From the NCBI RefSeq assembly GCF_051380735.1, contig NZ_JBNYXQ010000011.1, forward strand, positions 1-64,000: a stretch of 64,000 nucleotides of DNA, in the 5' to 3' direction. Position 1 is the stretch's first letter. Every line of letters begins with the position of its first letter. The notes below the pieces were generated by a model that was given only the letters and a program-made list of their open reading frames with translations, made no database searches and was not told the DNA's origin. The DNA is from Janthinobacterium sp051380735. Lineage in GTDB: Bacteria > Pseudomonadota > Gammaproteobacteria > Burkholderiales > Burkholderiaceae_D. The position numbers and the translations under genes are program-made. This document shows positions 1-7,622 of the stretch, piece by piece.

Positions 1-42
1 ATCCGGGGTTCTCCCCCTGACAACTGTTCGGGCTAATAGAAT

Positions 43-108
43 CGGACACGCCGCCGTAGGCTGACCCTCGGGATTTGCTCCCACAGACCCTGCAGGCTGA
101 CGTGTCCG
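43..108. repeat. Long imperfect hairpin, function unknown
   Basis: Perfect 8-bp arms CGGACACG (43-50) and CGTGTCCG (101-108) enclose about 50 bases that partly pair again, with a central GGGA/TCCC pair. No ORF covers it. Downstream, 113-135 is AT-rich and reads like the end of a mobile element, but no transposase is present. It could be an insertion-sequence end, a REP-like hairpin or an RNA structure whose gene lies left of the window. Confidence 0.4.
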
Positions 109-153
109 TGAATCGTAATTTACACAATTTTCAAGATATAAGACCTCCTCGCC

Positions 154-198
154 CGTTAGCAATGACCTTTGCGTTAGCGGCATTGAGGGTCTGACCCC
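154..198 (-). repeat. GGGTCAGACCCC-family repeat, copy 1 (one arm)
   Basis: Read on the minus strand it starts GGGGTCAGACCC and continues with about 30 bases nearly identical to the copy at 49671-49738 (29 of the first 30 match by eye). The second inverted arm seen in other copies is missing, so this copy looks truncated. It lies directly after the U-tract of the tonB terminator. Confidence 0.7.
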
Positions 199-240
199 AA
201 AAAAAAGTCTGCCTGGCCCGGGGATGTAGGCTGGCAGACT
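199..240 (-). terminator. Rho-independent terminator of tonB
   Basis: On the minus strand an 8-bp stem AGTCTGCC/GGCAGACT (240-233 with 213-206) is followed by eight T (206-199). It lies about 60 bases past the tonB stop codon, where the bfd-tonB transcript should end. Confidence 0.8.
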
Positions 241-302
241 CAACAAGCAAATCGCTTGACTAAAAAACGGCGTGGCTGGTGGCGGCGCGCGGGCCGCGCA
301 GG

Positions 303-1019
303 CTAGCTCAGCTGGAAGGTCAGCGGCACCAGTACATACACCGGCACCGGTTTGCCGTTTTCGATCATCGGCTTGAACAGGGCGCGCATGGCGGCCTGGC
401 GGCCTGCTTCATCGAGGTTGCTGTAGCCGGTCGATTTCTGCACGACGATCTGCTCGGGCAGGCCTTTCTCATTGATCAGGATGCGCAGCACCACGGTGCC
501 GCTTTCACCCAGGCGACGTGACATGTTGGGGTAGATCAGTTGCGGTGCCTTGACGTATTCGACGCTGCTGACGGTACGCGGCGTGGCTGGTGCAGGCGCC
601 GGTGGCGACGGGGCCGGTGTCGATGGCGCTGCCGGCGCGCTGGTGGCTGGCGGCGCCGCTTCGGCGCGGCTCGGCTGCGGCGGCGTGATGGTCGGCTCGG
701 TTGGCGCCACGGCAATCAGCGGCAGCGGCGGAATCAAGGCTTGCGGCGCCGGGGCGCTCAGTTCTACCGTCTTCGGAATCGATGGTGTCGGCGGCTTCGG
801 CGGCGCCGGTGGTGCAACGATGCTGACAGTGGTGATGGTGGGCATGGCGGCAGTGACCACGCGGCTGAGCAAGCCACTCTGGATGGCATAGAAAGCGGCT
901 ACATGCAGCACGAGGATGAGCGTCAGCGGTACGAACTTGCTGCGCTTCTTCTCGAAGCCGGCAAATTGTTCCACAGCCTGCACCGTAATGGGCGGGGGCA
1001 TCATCGTCATGGTATTCAT
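303..1019 (-). CDS. tonB: Energy transducer TonB
   Basis: TonB couples the ExbB-ExbD proton-driven motor of the inner membrane to outer-membrane receptors for iron chelates and similar ligands. The 238-residue protein has the expected layout: a short cytoplasmic N-terminus, one membrane anchor near residues 30-50, a long Pro/Ala-rich periplasmic spacer (about 65-150) and a C-terminal TonB domain (about 155-238) ending in VPLTFQLS. exbB and exbD are not in the window. It starts 11 bases after bfd, so both probably share the Fur-controlled promoter upstream of bfd. Which receptor it serves cannot be told. Confidence 0.9.
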   Translation of the reverse strand: MNTMTMMPPPITVQAVEQFAGFEKKRSKFVPLTLILVLHVAAFYAIQSGLLSRVVTAAMPTITTVSIVAPPAPPKPPTPSIPKTVELSAPAPQALIPPLPLIAVAPTEPTITPPQPSRAEAAPPATSAPAAPSTPAPSPPAPAPATPRTVSSVEYVKAPQLIYPNMSRRLGESGTVVLRILINEKGLPEQIVVQKSTGYSNLDEAGRQAAMRALFKPMIENGKPVPVYVLVPLTFQLS

Positions 1020-1030
1020 CGCTTTCTTTT

Positions 1031-1267
1031 TTAATTGCTGAAGGCGGCGACCTCTGTGCGCGAGATCACCGTTTCACGCAAGGCTGCAGTGGCGCCCATG
1101 GTTGCATCGAGGTGGGTGCTCAGCACTTCCCGCGCACAGGTATGGCATTTGCCGCAGCAGGTGGCCACGCCCAGGTCACGGCGCAGTTCAGCCATGGTGG
1201 ACAGGCCCAGGTCGACGGCTTGACGAATTTCACGATCAGATATGTTGTTGCAGACACATACAATCAT
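1031..1267 (-). CDS. bfd: Bacterioferritin-associated ferredoxin
   Basis: Bfd is a small [2Fe-2S] protein that reduces ferric iron stored in bacterioferritin so it can be released when iron is short. The 78-residue sequence has the family's ligand pattern: Cys4 and Cys6 (CVC) plus Cys38 and Cys41 in CCGKC, followed by HTCA. Length is close to the usual 64-90 residues. A Fur-box-like site lies about 80 bases upstream at 1345-1363, which fits induction by iron starvation. tonB follows in the same direction. No bacterioferritin gene is seen here. Confidence 0.93.
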   Translation of the reverse strand: MIVCVCNNISDREIRQAVDLGLSTMAELRRDLGVATCCGKCHTCAREVLSTHLDATMGATAALRETVISRTEVAAFSN

Positions 1268-1344
1268 TGATGCACCTTCTGGATAAAGTCACAGGAAACA
1301 CAAGAAGAAAAACCGGTCTCATCTGATACTGTTGCCATCATTTT

Positions 1345-1363
1345 AATGAGAATCATTATCATT
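1345..1363 (-). promoter_or_regulatory. Fur box upstream of bfd
   Basis: AATGAGAATCATTATCATT is close to the classic 19-bp Fur consensus built from GATAAT/ATTATC hexamers. It lies about 80 bases before the bfd start, so iron-loaded Fur (encoded at 47.2 kb) should repress bfd-tonB. Confidence 0.85.
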
Positions 1364-1502
1364 ACGTTTCAATTGTCGCGCAAAGACGCGCACTTTGCAA
1401 GCGATTTGATGCGCCGTCTTGATCGCGGCGATGGCGTCGGCATGCTGGCTGCAAGCCGGTGGCAGGGTATGGCGGTCTGATCCAGGGCCATCCGTGGGGC
1501 TA

Positions 1503-1533
1503 AATAAAAACAATTCGCATTCGTGCTTATAAT
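1503..1533 (+). promoter_or_regulatory. Candidate feo promoter with second Fur box
   Basis: On the minus strand 1503-1521 reads AATGCGAATTGTTTTTATT, matching the bfd Fur box at 14 of 19 positions. Six bases downstream is a perfect -10 hexamer TATAAT (1528-1533), so a bound Fur would cover the -35 region. The -35 itself is poor. The leader to feoA would be about 100 bases. Confidence 0.55.
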
Positions 1534-1640
1534 GCTGGTATTGTCTCGGACGGTCGGCGCCTGCCGCTCTTTTTCAGGCCCGGTTGTCGGCATTTCACAA
1601 CACAGTCGTGGAATGCCTTACTACTTGAACGGATTTGCTC

Positions 1641-1916
1641 ATGACTCTAGTTCCAAATTTGATGACGCTCGATGCGCTGGCGGTTGGCCAGAGCGGTACG
1701 GTGTTGCATATCACGCCCTTGCCGGCGGACCAGATGGAAGACGGCGTCGACCTTGCGCGCCGCTTGATGGAGCTGGGATTCGTGCCCGGCGAACGGATCC
1801 GCATGCTCAAGCGCGGCCTGCCCGGCGGCGATCCGCTCGCCATCCGCGTAGGCAATGCCACGTTCGCACTGCGCCGCTTTGAGGCGGCGCTGATCACGAT
1901 TCAACCGCTGACCTGA
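1641..1916 (+). CDS. feoA: Ferrous iron transport protein A
   Basis: FeoA is a small SH3-like cytosolic protein that works with the FeoB ferrous-iron permease. The 91-residue product shows the family signature LMELGFVPGERIRMLKRGLPGGDPLAIRVGNATFALRR in pieces: LMELGFVPGE, then GGDPLAIRVG, then the closing Arg-rich strand. ATG 1641 is chosen over an in-frame TTG at 1635; an ATG at 1662 is also possible because no good ribosome site marks the start. feoB begins 11 bases after its stop. Expression is probably Fur-controlled. Confidence 0.9.
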   Translation: MTLVPNLMTLDALAVGQSGTVLHITPLPADQMEDGVDLARRLMELGFVPGERIRMLKRGLPGGDPLAIRVGNATFALRRFEAALITIQPLT

Positions 1917-1927
1917 CCGGAACAACC

Positions 1928-3829
1928 ATGGGTGCCGTAGAAAACATCACCGGTGCTGGCTTGCACAAGCCGACGCACCAGCCACAAATCGCCCTGCTGG
2001 GTAATCCGAACTGCGGCAAGACCGCCCTGTTCAACCGCTTGACCGGTTCGCGCCAGAAAGTGGCGAACTACGCCGGTGTCACCATCGAGCGCAAGGAAGG
2101 CCATTTCACCTCGCCGGCCGGTATACCGGTGCGCGTGCTCGACTTGCCGGGCGCCTACAGCCTGTCGCCCACCACCCCCGATGAAGCGATCACGCGCGAC
2201 GTGGTTGGCGGCCTGCGCCCCGGCGACCCGCGGCCGGACGCCATCATCTGCGTGGTCGACGCCACCAATTTGCGCCTCAATCTGCGCCTGGTGCTGGAAG
2301 TCAAGCGCCTGGGCCTGCCGATGCTGCTGTCGCTGAACATGACCGACGTGGCCAGGAAGCGCGGCATGCTGATCGACACCGTCAAACTGTCGCAAGAACT
2401 GGGCATGCCCGTGGTCGAGACCATCGCCGTGCAGCACGACGGTGAAAAGGCGCTGCTGGCCGCCATCGACGCCATGCTGCCGCTGCCGCCGGCCGATCCG
2501 CAGCCCTTGTCAAATATCGACAGCGTGTCGGTGGAAGAGACTCAGCGCGAAGTGCGCCGCATCCTGGCCGCCGTCAGCAACGACGCCGCCGACAGTGGCA
2601 ACCTGACCGAAAAAATCGACAACGTGGTGCTGCACCCCGTGTTCGGCCCGATCATCCTGGCCGTGCTGATGTTCCTGATCTTCCAGGCGGTGTTTACCTG
2701 GGCCGCCACGCCGATGGAAATGATTACCAGCGGCGTCGAGCATCTGGGCGCCTTGCTGACGGCGAACATGCCTGATGGCCACCTGAAAAGCCTGCTGGTC
2801 GAAGGCGTGATCGGCGGCGTCGGCAGCGTGCTGGTGTTCCTGCCGCAAATTCTGATCCTGTTCTTCTTTATCCTGAGCCTGGAAGATTGCGGCTACCTGC
2901 CGCGCGCGGCCTTCCTGCTCGACCGCCTGATGGGTGGCGTGGGCTTGTCCGGTCGCGCCTTTATTCCGCTGCTGTCGAGCTTTGCCTGCGCGATTCCCGG
3001 CGTGATGGCGGCGCGCACCATCCAGAATCCGCGCGACCGCCTGGTCACCATCATGATCGCGCCGTTGATGACATGCTCCGCGCGCCTGCCCGTGTATGCC
3101 TTGATCATCGCCGCCTTTATTCCCGAGCAACAGGTATGGGGCGTGCTCAGCCTGCAGGGCCTGGTGCTGTTTACGCTGTATTTTGCCGGCATTATCTCGG
3201 CCATGGCCGTGGCCTGGGTGATGAAGCGCAGCATGGGCAGCAAGGCGAAGCAGGCCTTGCTGCTGGAACTGCCCAGCTATCACTGGCCGCACCTGCGCAA
3301 CCTGACCGTCAGCCTGTGGGAACGGGCCAAGATCTTCCTGACGCGCGTCGGTACCATCATCCTGACCCTGATGATTATCCTGTGGTTCCTCAGCACCTTC
3401 CCCGGCCCGCCGGACAACGCGATCCATCCGCCTATCTACTACAGCCTGGCCGGCATCCTTGGCCGCGGCCTGGAAGTGATCTTCGCGCCGATCGGCTTCA
3501 ACTGGCAGATCTGCATTGCGCTGGTGCCGGGCATGGCCGCGCGTGAAGTGGCCGTCGGCGCCCTGGGCACCGTCTACGCGCTGTCGCAAAGCGGCGACGC
3601 GCTGGCCTCGACGCTGGAGCCGCTGATCGCCCATTCATGGTCGATGGCCACCGCCCTGTCGCTGCTGGCCTGGTATGTATTCGCGCCGCAATGCCTGTCG
3701 ACCCTGTCGGTCGTCAAGCGCGAAACGGGCGGCTGGCGCTATCCGTTGCTGATGGCCGGCTATATGTTTGCGCTGGCCTACGGCGCCTCGTTCATCACTT
3801 ACCGCGTTGCCCTGTTGCTGGGCGCCTGA
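1928..3829 (+). CDS. feoB: Ferrous iron transporter FeoB
   Basis: FeoB is the inner-membrane Fe(II) permease with a fused N-terminal G-protein domain. The GTPase part carries the P-loop GNPNCGKT (residues 25-32), DLPGAYS as the G3 motif and NMTD as G4. Residues from about 235 to the end form repeated hydrophobic segments with the two Gate-type regions, including SFACAIPGVMAARTI and VPGMAAREVAVGALGT. At 633 residues it is shorter than the 773-residue E. coli protein, mainly through a compact C-terminus. It sits between feoA and a Cys-rich small gene whose start lies 11 bases after the feoB stop. Confidence 0.96.
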   Translation: MGAVENITGAGLHKPTHQPQIALLGNPNCGKTALFNRLTGSRQKVANYAGVTIERKEGHFTSPAGIPVRVLDLPGAYSLSPTTPDEAITRDVVGGLRPGDPRPDAIICVVDATNLRLNLRLVLEVKRLGLPMLLSLNMTDVARKRGMLIDTVKLSQELGMPVVETIAVQHDGEKALLAAIDAMLPLPPADPQPLSNIDSVSVEETQREVRRILAAVSNDAADSGNLTEKIDNVVLHPVFGPIILAVLMFLIFQAVFTWAATPMEMITSGVEHLGALLTANMPDGHLKSLLVEGVIGGVGSVLVFLPQILILFFFILSLEDCGYLPRAAFLLDRLMGGVGLSGRAFIPLLSSFACAIPGVMAARTIQNPRDRLVTIMIAPLMTCSARLPVYALIIAAFIPEQQVWGVLSLQGLVLFTLYFAGIISAMAVAWVMKRSMGSKAKQALLLELPSYHWPHLRNLTVSLWERAKIFLTRVGTIILTLMIILWFLSTFPGPPDNAIHPPIYYSLAGILGRGLEVIFAPIGFNWQICIALVPGMAAREVAVGALGTVYALSQSGDALASTLEPLIAHSWSMATALSLLAWYVFAPQCLSTLSVVKRETGGWRYPLLMAGYMFALAYGASFITYRVALLLGA

Positions 3830-3839
3830 GGAGACTTGT

Positions 3840-4118
3840 ATGTGGCAAACCCTGATCGTCGCCCTGATCGTCGCCGCGGCGCTGCTGCACTTTTCGACCC
3901 GCTACCTGCCGGCCGGCGCCCGCCGCGCCATCGTGCGTGGCCTGGTGCGCTGCGGCCTGAATGAAGAAAAGATGGCCAGGTTCTTCAAGGTTGCGCCGGG
4001 CTGCGGCAGCGGCTGTGGTTCCTGTGGCTCCTGCGATACGCCTGCGCCACCAACGGATACGCCGGCCGGCAGTAGCGACAGCAAGAAGCGCGTGATCATG
4101 ATGCAGGTGCAGCGTTAA
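3840..4118 (+). CDS. FeoB-associated Cys-rich membrane protein
   Basis: This 92-residue protein occupies the third place of the feo operon, where enterobacteria have FeoC. It does not look like winged-helix FeoC. It has one N-terminal membrane helix (about residues 3-18), a basic stretch (Arg-rich 21-37), then four cysteines at 55, 59, 62 and 65 in a Gly/Ser-rich run (C-x3-C-x2-C-x2-C) and a short polar tail. The ATG at 3840 has a clear GGAG ribosome site. A role in iron handover or sensing next to FeoB is inference from position and the cysteine cluster. Confidence 0.75.
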   Translation: MWQTLIVALIVAAALLHFSTRYLPAGARRAIVRGLVRCGLNEEKMARFFKVAPGCGSGCGSCGSCDTPAPPTDTPAGSSDSKKRVIMMQVQR

Positions 4119-4227
4119 ACCTTGATCGATGCCAGCGCTGGCGCCACTATGGGCTCGATGCAGCGCAAGGAGGAGCACAAACGGCGATACTGTTGATATT
4201 CATGTTAGCGCTGGCCACCTGGCTCCT

Positions 4228-4254
4228 GAAAAACCCGCATTTGCGGGTTTTTTT
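4228..4254 (+). terminator. Rho-independent terminator after the feo operon
   Basis: The stem AAACCCGC/GCGGGTTT (4231-4238 with 4243-4250) has a four-base loop and runs into seven T. It lies 110 bases after the last feo gene and isolates the operon from hipBA. Confidence 0.85.
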
Positions 4255-4292
4255 ATGCCTGCATGGGCGTGATTCAAGTCTGGACGCACTTC

Positions 4293-4337
4293 TTGAAATA
4301 TAAGTAGTATCGTACTCTTATCTGAATAATTGAGTAT
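4293..4337 (+). promoter_or_regulatory. Candidate hipBA promoter with distal operator pair
   Basis: TTGAAA (4293-4298) and TCTTAT (4316-4321), 17 bases apart, form a plausible promoter. The inverted half-sites GTACTC (4312-4317) and GAGTAT (4332-4337) are separated by 14 bases, and the left half overlaps the -10. The same geometry recurs at 4385-4410. Confidence 0.55.
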
Positions 4338-4384
4338 TATACTAATCTTTTTTGGTGGTTTTTCTCATTGATATGCTAATCTTT

Positions 4385-4410
4385 GTACTCAATTTAAAAG
4401 AAATGAGTAC
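4385..4410 (+). promoter_or_regulatory. Proximal hipBA operator pair
   Basis: GTACTC (4385-4390) and GAGTAC (4405-4410) are perfect inverted half-sites with a 14-base spacer, the same spacing as the distal pair. It lies just before the ATG at 4415, where a bound HipB-like protein would block initiation. E. coli HipB likewise binds several inverted operators, though with a different sequence and spacing. Confidence 0.6.
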
Positions 4411-4414
4411 TATC

Positions 4415-4759
4415 ATGAGCAATATTCTGGACGAACTTCAAAACGCACGGACAGCTGCCGGTCTCACCCACCAGATGCTGGCACAACACGCGGGCGTAAG
4501 CCGAATGACGGTTCAGCGCACGGAGGCCCGCAAGATTGACCCGCGCCTTTCGACACTGCTGGTGCTTGCGCGCACGCTCGGCATGGACTTGATGCTGGTG
4601 CCGAAGTCGCTTCGGCCGGACCTGGAGGATTTTGTTCGGTCAGGCGGCCGCTTCCTCGGTCAACCATCGGGCATCGGTGCGCCGCCCTCGCTGGTTGACG
4701 AACTGCTGCAGCCTGCTGCACCGTCCAAAAAACCTGTGCCATCCAAAGGAAAGCAATGA
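4415..4759 (+). CDS. hipB: HipB-like antitoxin, XRE family
   Basis: This is the DNA-binding antitoxin of a HipBA-type pair: it neutralises the downstream kinase and represses the operon. The 114-residue product has a helix-turn-helix at about residues 8-60, with AGLTHQMLAQHAGVSRMTVQ as the HTH core, then a Pro/Lys-rich tail (about 85-114). ATG 4415 was chosen; ATG 4403 is also in frame, but it would put the proximal operator inside the gene. Its last four bases overlap hipA (ATGA). The region before it is AT-rich unlike its neighbours, suggesting acquisition. Confidence 0.8.
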   Translation: MSNILDELQNARTAAGLTHQMLAQHAGVSRMTVQRTEARKIDPRLSTLLVLARTLGMDLMLVPKSLRPDLEDFVRSGGRFLGQPSGIGAPPSLVDELLQPAAPSKKPVPSKGKQ

Positions 4760-6063
4760 GCACATCGATTCGCTACTTGCGAATGTTTCTGCACTCGCCT
4801 TCGGGGACCAGGAATCTTATAGGCTATCTGTCACAGTACGGTGACATCCTGCGGGTATCGTTCAACGACGATTATGTCAATCATGCCGGCAGGCAAACCT
4901 TGTCGTTAGCTTATGTGGGGGGTGGCGAGGCCGCCACGAAACAGATACTGACTGCACCGCGCGATATACGCCTGTCGCGTAGCGACGGCAAATGGCCCGC
5001 TTACTTTCAGAACTTGCTGCCGGAGGGCCATAATCGCGACCGGCTGGCCGCGCAACGTGGATGTAGCGCGGACGACGAGTTCGAGCTATTGGCTGCTGCC
5101 GGCCATGACTTGATGGGGGCGATTGAAGTTGAACCGGTTCCCACCGATGAGGCGATACCGGATGTGGTGCGCCACTGGCACACGGCACTGGGCCTGGACG
5201 TCCTCGAGCCGGGCTTCGTTGAATTCCCTGTCGAAGATGCGTCGGCGCTGCCAGGCGTCATCACCAAGTTTTCGGCGGTACTCGAAGGACGCCGTTATGT
5301 CGTCAAACGCCACGGCGCTGCCGGCTCGACCATCCTCAAGCTGCCCACGACGCGTCATCCCGACCTGGTGGCCAACGAGTTCATGGGCTTCCAGCTTTGC
5401 AAGGCGGTGGGCCTCGATTGTGCCCAGGCATCGGTGATTTCGCGCGCCGATGCGGAGCTGCCGGAAGCCGTTCCCTTTGAGGACATTCTCGCGGTGCAGC
5501 GGTTTGACCGCGGCCCGGCCGGCCAACGCATACACATGGAAGAATTCGCCCAGGTGCTGGGGTATGACCCGAAGCATAAATATGGCAAGGGGTTTGAGAA
5601 GGATTACTCGGACATGCTGCGCATCATCGACCAGTTGTCAGTACGGCCTGCACAGGACGTGCAGGAATTCGTCAACCGCTTCGTGACGTTCATCCTGATG
5701 GGCAATACCGATGCGCACCTGAAGAACTGGGCCTTTCGCTATCCGGATGGCATCCACCCGGAACTGGCGCCCTTGTATGACCCAGTATGCATCACGGCAT
5801 TCTTCGAAGGAGTATCTGAACAAGATTATGCGATCAATCGGGCCATCGACAAGACGGTGCGTGCATTTACCTGGGATGACCTCGATGCGTTACTGGCAAA
5901 GGCAAGGGTGATGCGTCGTGGCCGTATCGTGCAGGTGGCGAAAAGCGTCGCCATCAAGGCCAGACAGACATGGCCGGAACTGCTCAAGCAGGCGCCCGAC
6001 AGCATGTGGCGTGCAATTAACGAGCGCCTTTCAGGGGGCGTCGCATTGGCCTCGACGTCCTAG
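4756..6063 (+). CDS. hipA: HipA-family serine/threonine kinase toxin
   Basis: HipA-type toxins are kinases; E. coli HipA phosphorylates glutamyl-tRNA synthetase and slows growth. In this 435-residue protein the N-terminal HipA domain ends near LLPEGHNRDRL (87-97). The glycine-rich loop is LPGVITKFSAV (165-175), with KLP at about 195-197. The catalytic loop is GNTDAHLKNW (316-325), giving Asp319 and Asn324, and the metal-binding aspartate is Asp342 in LYDPV. All expected kinase residues appear present, so it is probably active. The target is unknown. The stop codon shares CTAG (6060-6063) with the opposing gene. Confidence 0.88.
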   Translation: MSTSIRYLRMFLHSPSGTRNLIGYLSQYGDILRVSFNDDYVNHAGRQTLSLAYVGGGEAATKQILTAPRDIRLSRSDGKWPAYFQNLLPEGHNRDRLAAQRGCSADDEFELLAAAGHDLMGAIEVEPVPTDEAIPDVVRHWHTALGLDVLEPGFVEFPVEDASALPGVITKFSAVLEGRRYVVKRHGAAGSTILKLPTTRHPDLVANEFMGFQLCKAVGLDCAQASVISRADAELPEAVPFEDILAVQRFDRGPAGQRIHMEEFAQVLGYDPKHKYGKGFEKDYSDMLRIIDQLSVRPAQDVQEFVNRFVTFILMGNTDAHLKNWAFRYPDGIHPELAPLYDPVCITAFFEGVSEQDYAINRAIDKTVRAFTWDDLDALLAKARVMRRGRIVQVAKSVAIKARQTWPELLKQAPDSMWRAINERLSGGVALASTS

Positions 6064-7595
6064 CCCACCAGCTTGTCCACCACCGGCACCAAAGCGGCCG
6101 GGCGGCAGCCAAACGCCGCCAGGCGGCCTTGCGCTTGCGGCGCCAGATCCAGGTCGTACGGCAGGCGGCCTGCCACCAGCCATAGCCTGTCGTGCGGCAG
6201 GGCGCCCACCAGGCGGCGCTGGCCTTCGACAAACAGGGCGTTATAGGTCTGCAGCACGATCTGCCGCGCGCCTTGCGCAAAGGCAATGGCGGCGTCCACT
6301 TCGCCGGTTTCGGCCTGGGCCGACAAGGCATATTCCTGCACGTCGAAACCGGCAGCCAGCAGCGCCGGCAGCATCGAGCTGCGCGCTTCCTGGTTGCGGC
6401 CCAGCGCCACTTCGTCGATCTCGCTGCGCGCCCGCACTTCCACCGTAATCAGGGTCACGGGCAAGCTGGCGTCGAGCGGGCGATAAGATCCCTGTACCTG
6501 CAGCGCCGCCTGCTGCACACGCCGCGCCAGCGCCATGGCGTCGGGCTGCATCAGCGAAGGCGGCACGACTGCGCGTTCACGCCAGTCCTGCACGGCATGT
6601 ACGCGCTTGAGCGCCAGCACCCGTGCCAGCGCTTCATCGATGCGCGCCATCGAGATGGCGCCGCTTTCCACCGCCGCCACCACCGCCTCGATGGCGGCTT
6701 GCTGCTGCGCTTGGCGGTGCGAAATCAGCACGATGTCGGCGCCCGCCTGCAGGGTGGCGACGGCGCCGCCGCTGATGCCCACGCCATCGGCAATTGCCGC
6801 CATTTCCAGGCAGTCGGAAATCACCACGCCGTCGTATTTCATTTCGCCGCGCAGTAGATCGGTCAGCACGCTTTTCGACAGGGTGGCCGGCACGCTGGTA
6901 TCAAGCTCGAAGGCCGGGAAGACCACGTGCGCCGTCATGATGGCGTCGACACCAGAGGCGATCGCGGCGCGGAACGGCGCCAGTTCCACCGCGTGCAGGC
7001 GCGCCTTGTCATGGGCTACCTTTGCCATCGCGTAATGCGTGTCGGTGGCCGTGTCGCCATGGCCGGGAAAATGCTTGGCGGTGACGGCCATGCCGGTCGA
7101 CTGCTGGCCGCGCATGGCGGCCATGCCGTAGTCGATCACGGTGGCGGCGTCTTCGCCATAGGCGCGTACGCCGATCACCGGGTTGCTGCGGTTGTTGTTC
7201 ACGTCGAGCACCGGCGCGAGCAGCATATTGATGCCGACCTGGCGCATTTCGTCGCCGCTGACCTGGTTCAGGCGCTCGCAATCATTGAGCGAGCCGGCCG
7301 CCTGGAAGGCCATCGCGGCCGGAATCGGCGTCACGCCCTGTTCGATGCGCATCACCATGCCGCCTTCCTGGTCGATCGAGATCAGGAGGGGAATATCGGA
7401 TACTTCTGCATTGATGTCCTGCAGTTCGCGGCACAGCCTCGATACCTGTTCGGGCGTGTGCACATTGCGGCGAAACAGGATCACGCCGCCCACCCGGTGT
7501 TGCCGGATCAGCGTCTTGATATGGTCATTCGCTTCCAGGGCGTCAAAGCCCACCATGAACAGCTGTCCTGTTTTTTCGCGCAATCCCTGCTCCAT
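6060..7595 (-). CDS. Glycoside hydrolase family 3, NagZ-like
   Basis: GH3 beta-N-acetylglucosaminidases of the NagZ type remove GlcNAc from muropeptides during cell-wall recycling. The 511-residue protein contains the NagZ signature KHFPGHGDTATDTHY, with the catalytic His/Asp pair on a loop, and the nucleophile in ISDCLEM. Proteobacterial NagZ is usually one domain of about 340 residues; the extra C-terminal part (about 350-511) makes this like the two-domain Gram-positive form. ATG 7595 is chosen because GGAG lies 8 bases upstream; ATG 7601 is too close to it. There is no signal peptide, so it is cytosolic. The AmgK-MurU recycling pair is at 21-23 kb. Confidence 0.82.
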   Translation of the reverse strand: MEQGLREKTGQLFMVGFDALEANDHIKTLIRQHRVGGVILFRRNVHTPEQVSRLCRELQDINAEVSDIPLLISIDQEGGMVMRIEQGVTPIPAAMAFQAAGSLNDCERLNQVSGDEMRQVGINMLLAPVLDVNNNRSNPVIGVRAYGEDAATVIDYGMAAMRGQQSTGMAVTAKHFPGHGDTATDTHYAMAKVAHDKARLHAVELAPFRAAIASGVDAIMTAHVVFPAFELDTSVPATLSKSVLTDLLRGEMKYDGVVISDCLEMAAIADGVGISGGAVATLQAGADIVLISHRQAQQQAAIEAVVAAVESGAISMARIDEALARVLALKRVHAVQDWRERAVVPPSLMQPDAMALARRVQQAALQVQGSYRPLDASLPVTLITVEVRARSEIDEVALGRNQEARSSMLPALLAAGFDVQEYALSAQAETGEVDAAIAFAQGARQIVLQTYNALFVEGQRRLVGALPHDRLWLVAGRLPYDLDLAPQAQGRLAAFGCRPAALVPVVDKLVG

Positions 7596-7622
7596 TGCCA
7601 TTTCTCCGCTTATCAATTGGTA

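Larger units (their letters stand above)
1..302. other. Intergenic stretch left of tonB
   Basis: No supportable gene. It holds the hairpin at 43-108, a truncated copy of the GGGTCAGACCCC repeat at 154-198 and the tonB terminator at 199-240. The AT-rich piece at 113-145 has no feature I can name. Confidence 0.5.
1268..1640. other. Divergent iron-regulated promoter region
   Basis: The 373 bases between bfd and feoA hold two Fur-box-like sites (1345-1363 and 1503-1521) and a TATAAT at 1528-1533. Nothing else in it looks like a gene. Confidence 0.6.

Noticed and set aside
4119..4310. Short hydrophobic frame spanning the feo terminator (LLIFMLALATWLL)
   Set aside because: It runs through the terminator hairpin and has no suitable start; the hydrophobic look comes from T-rich codons.
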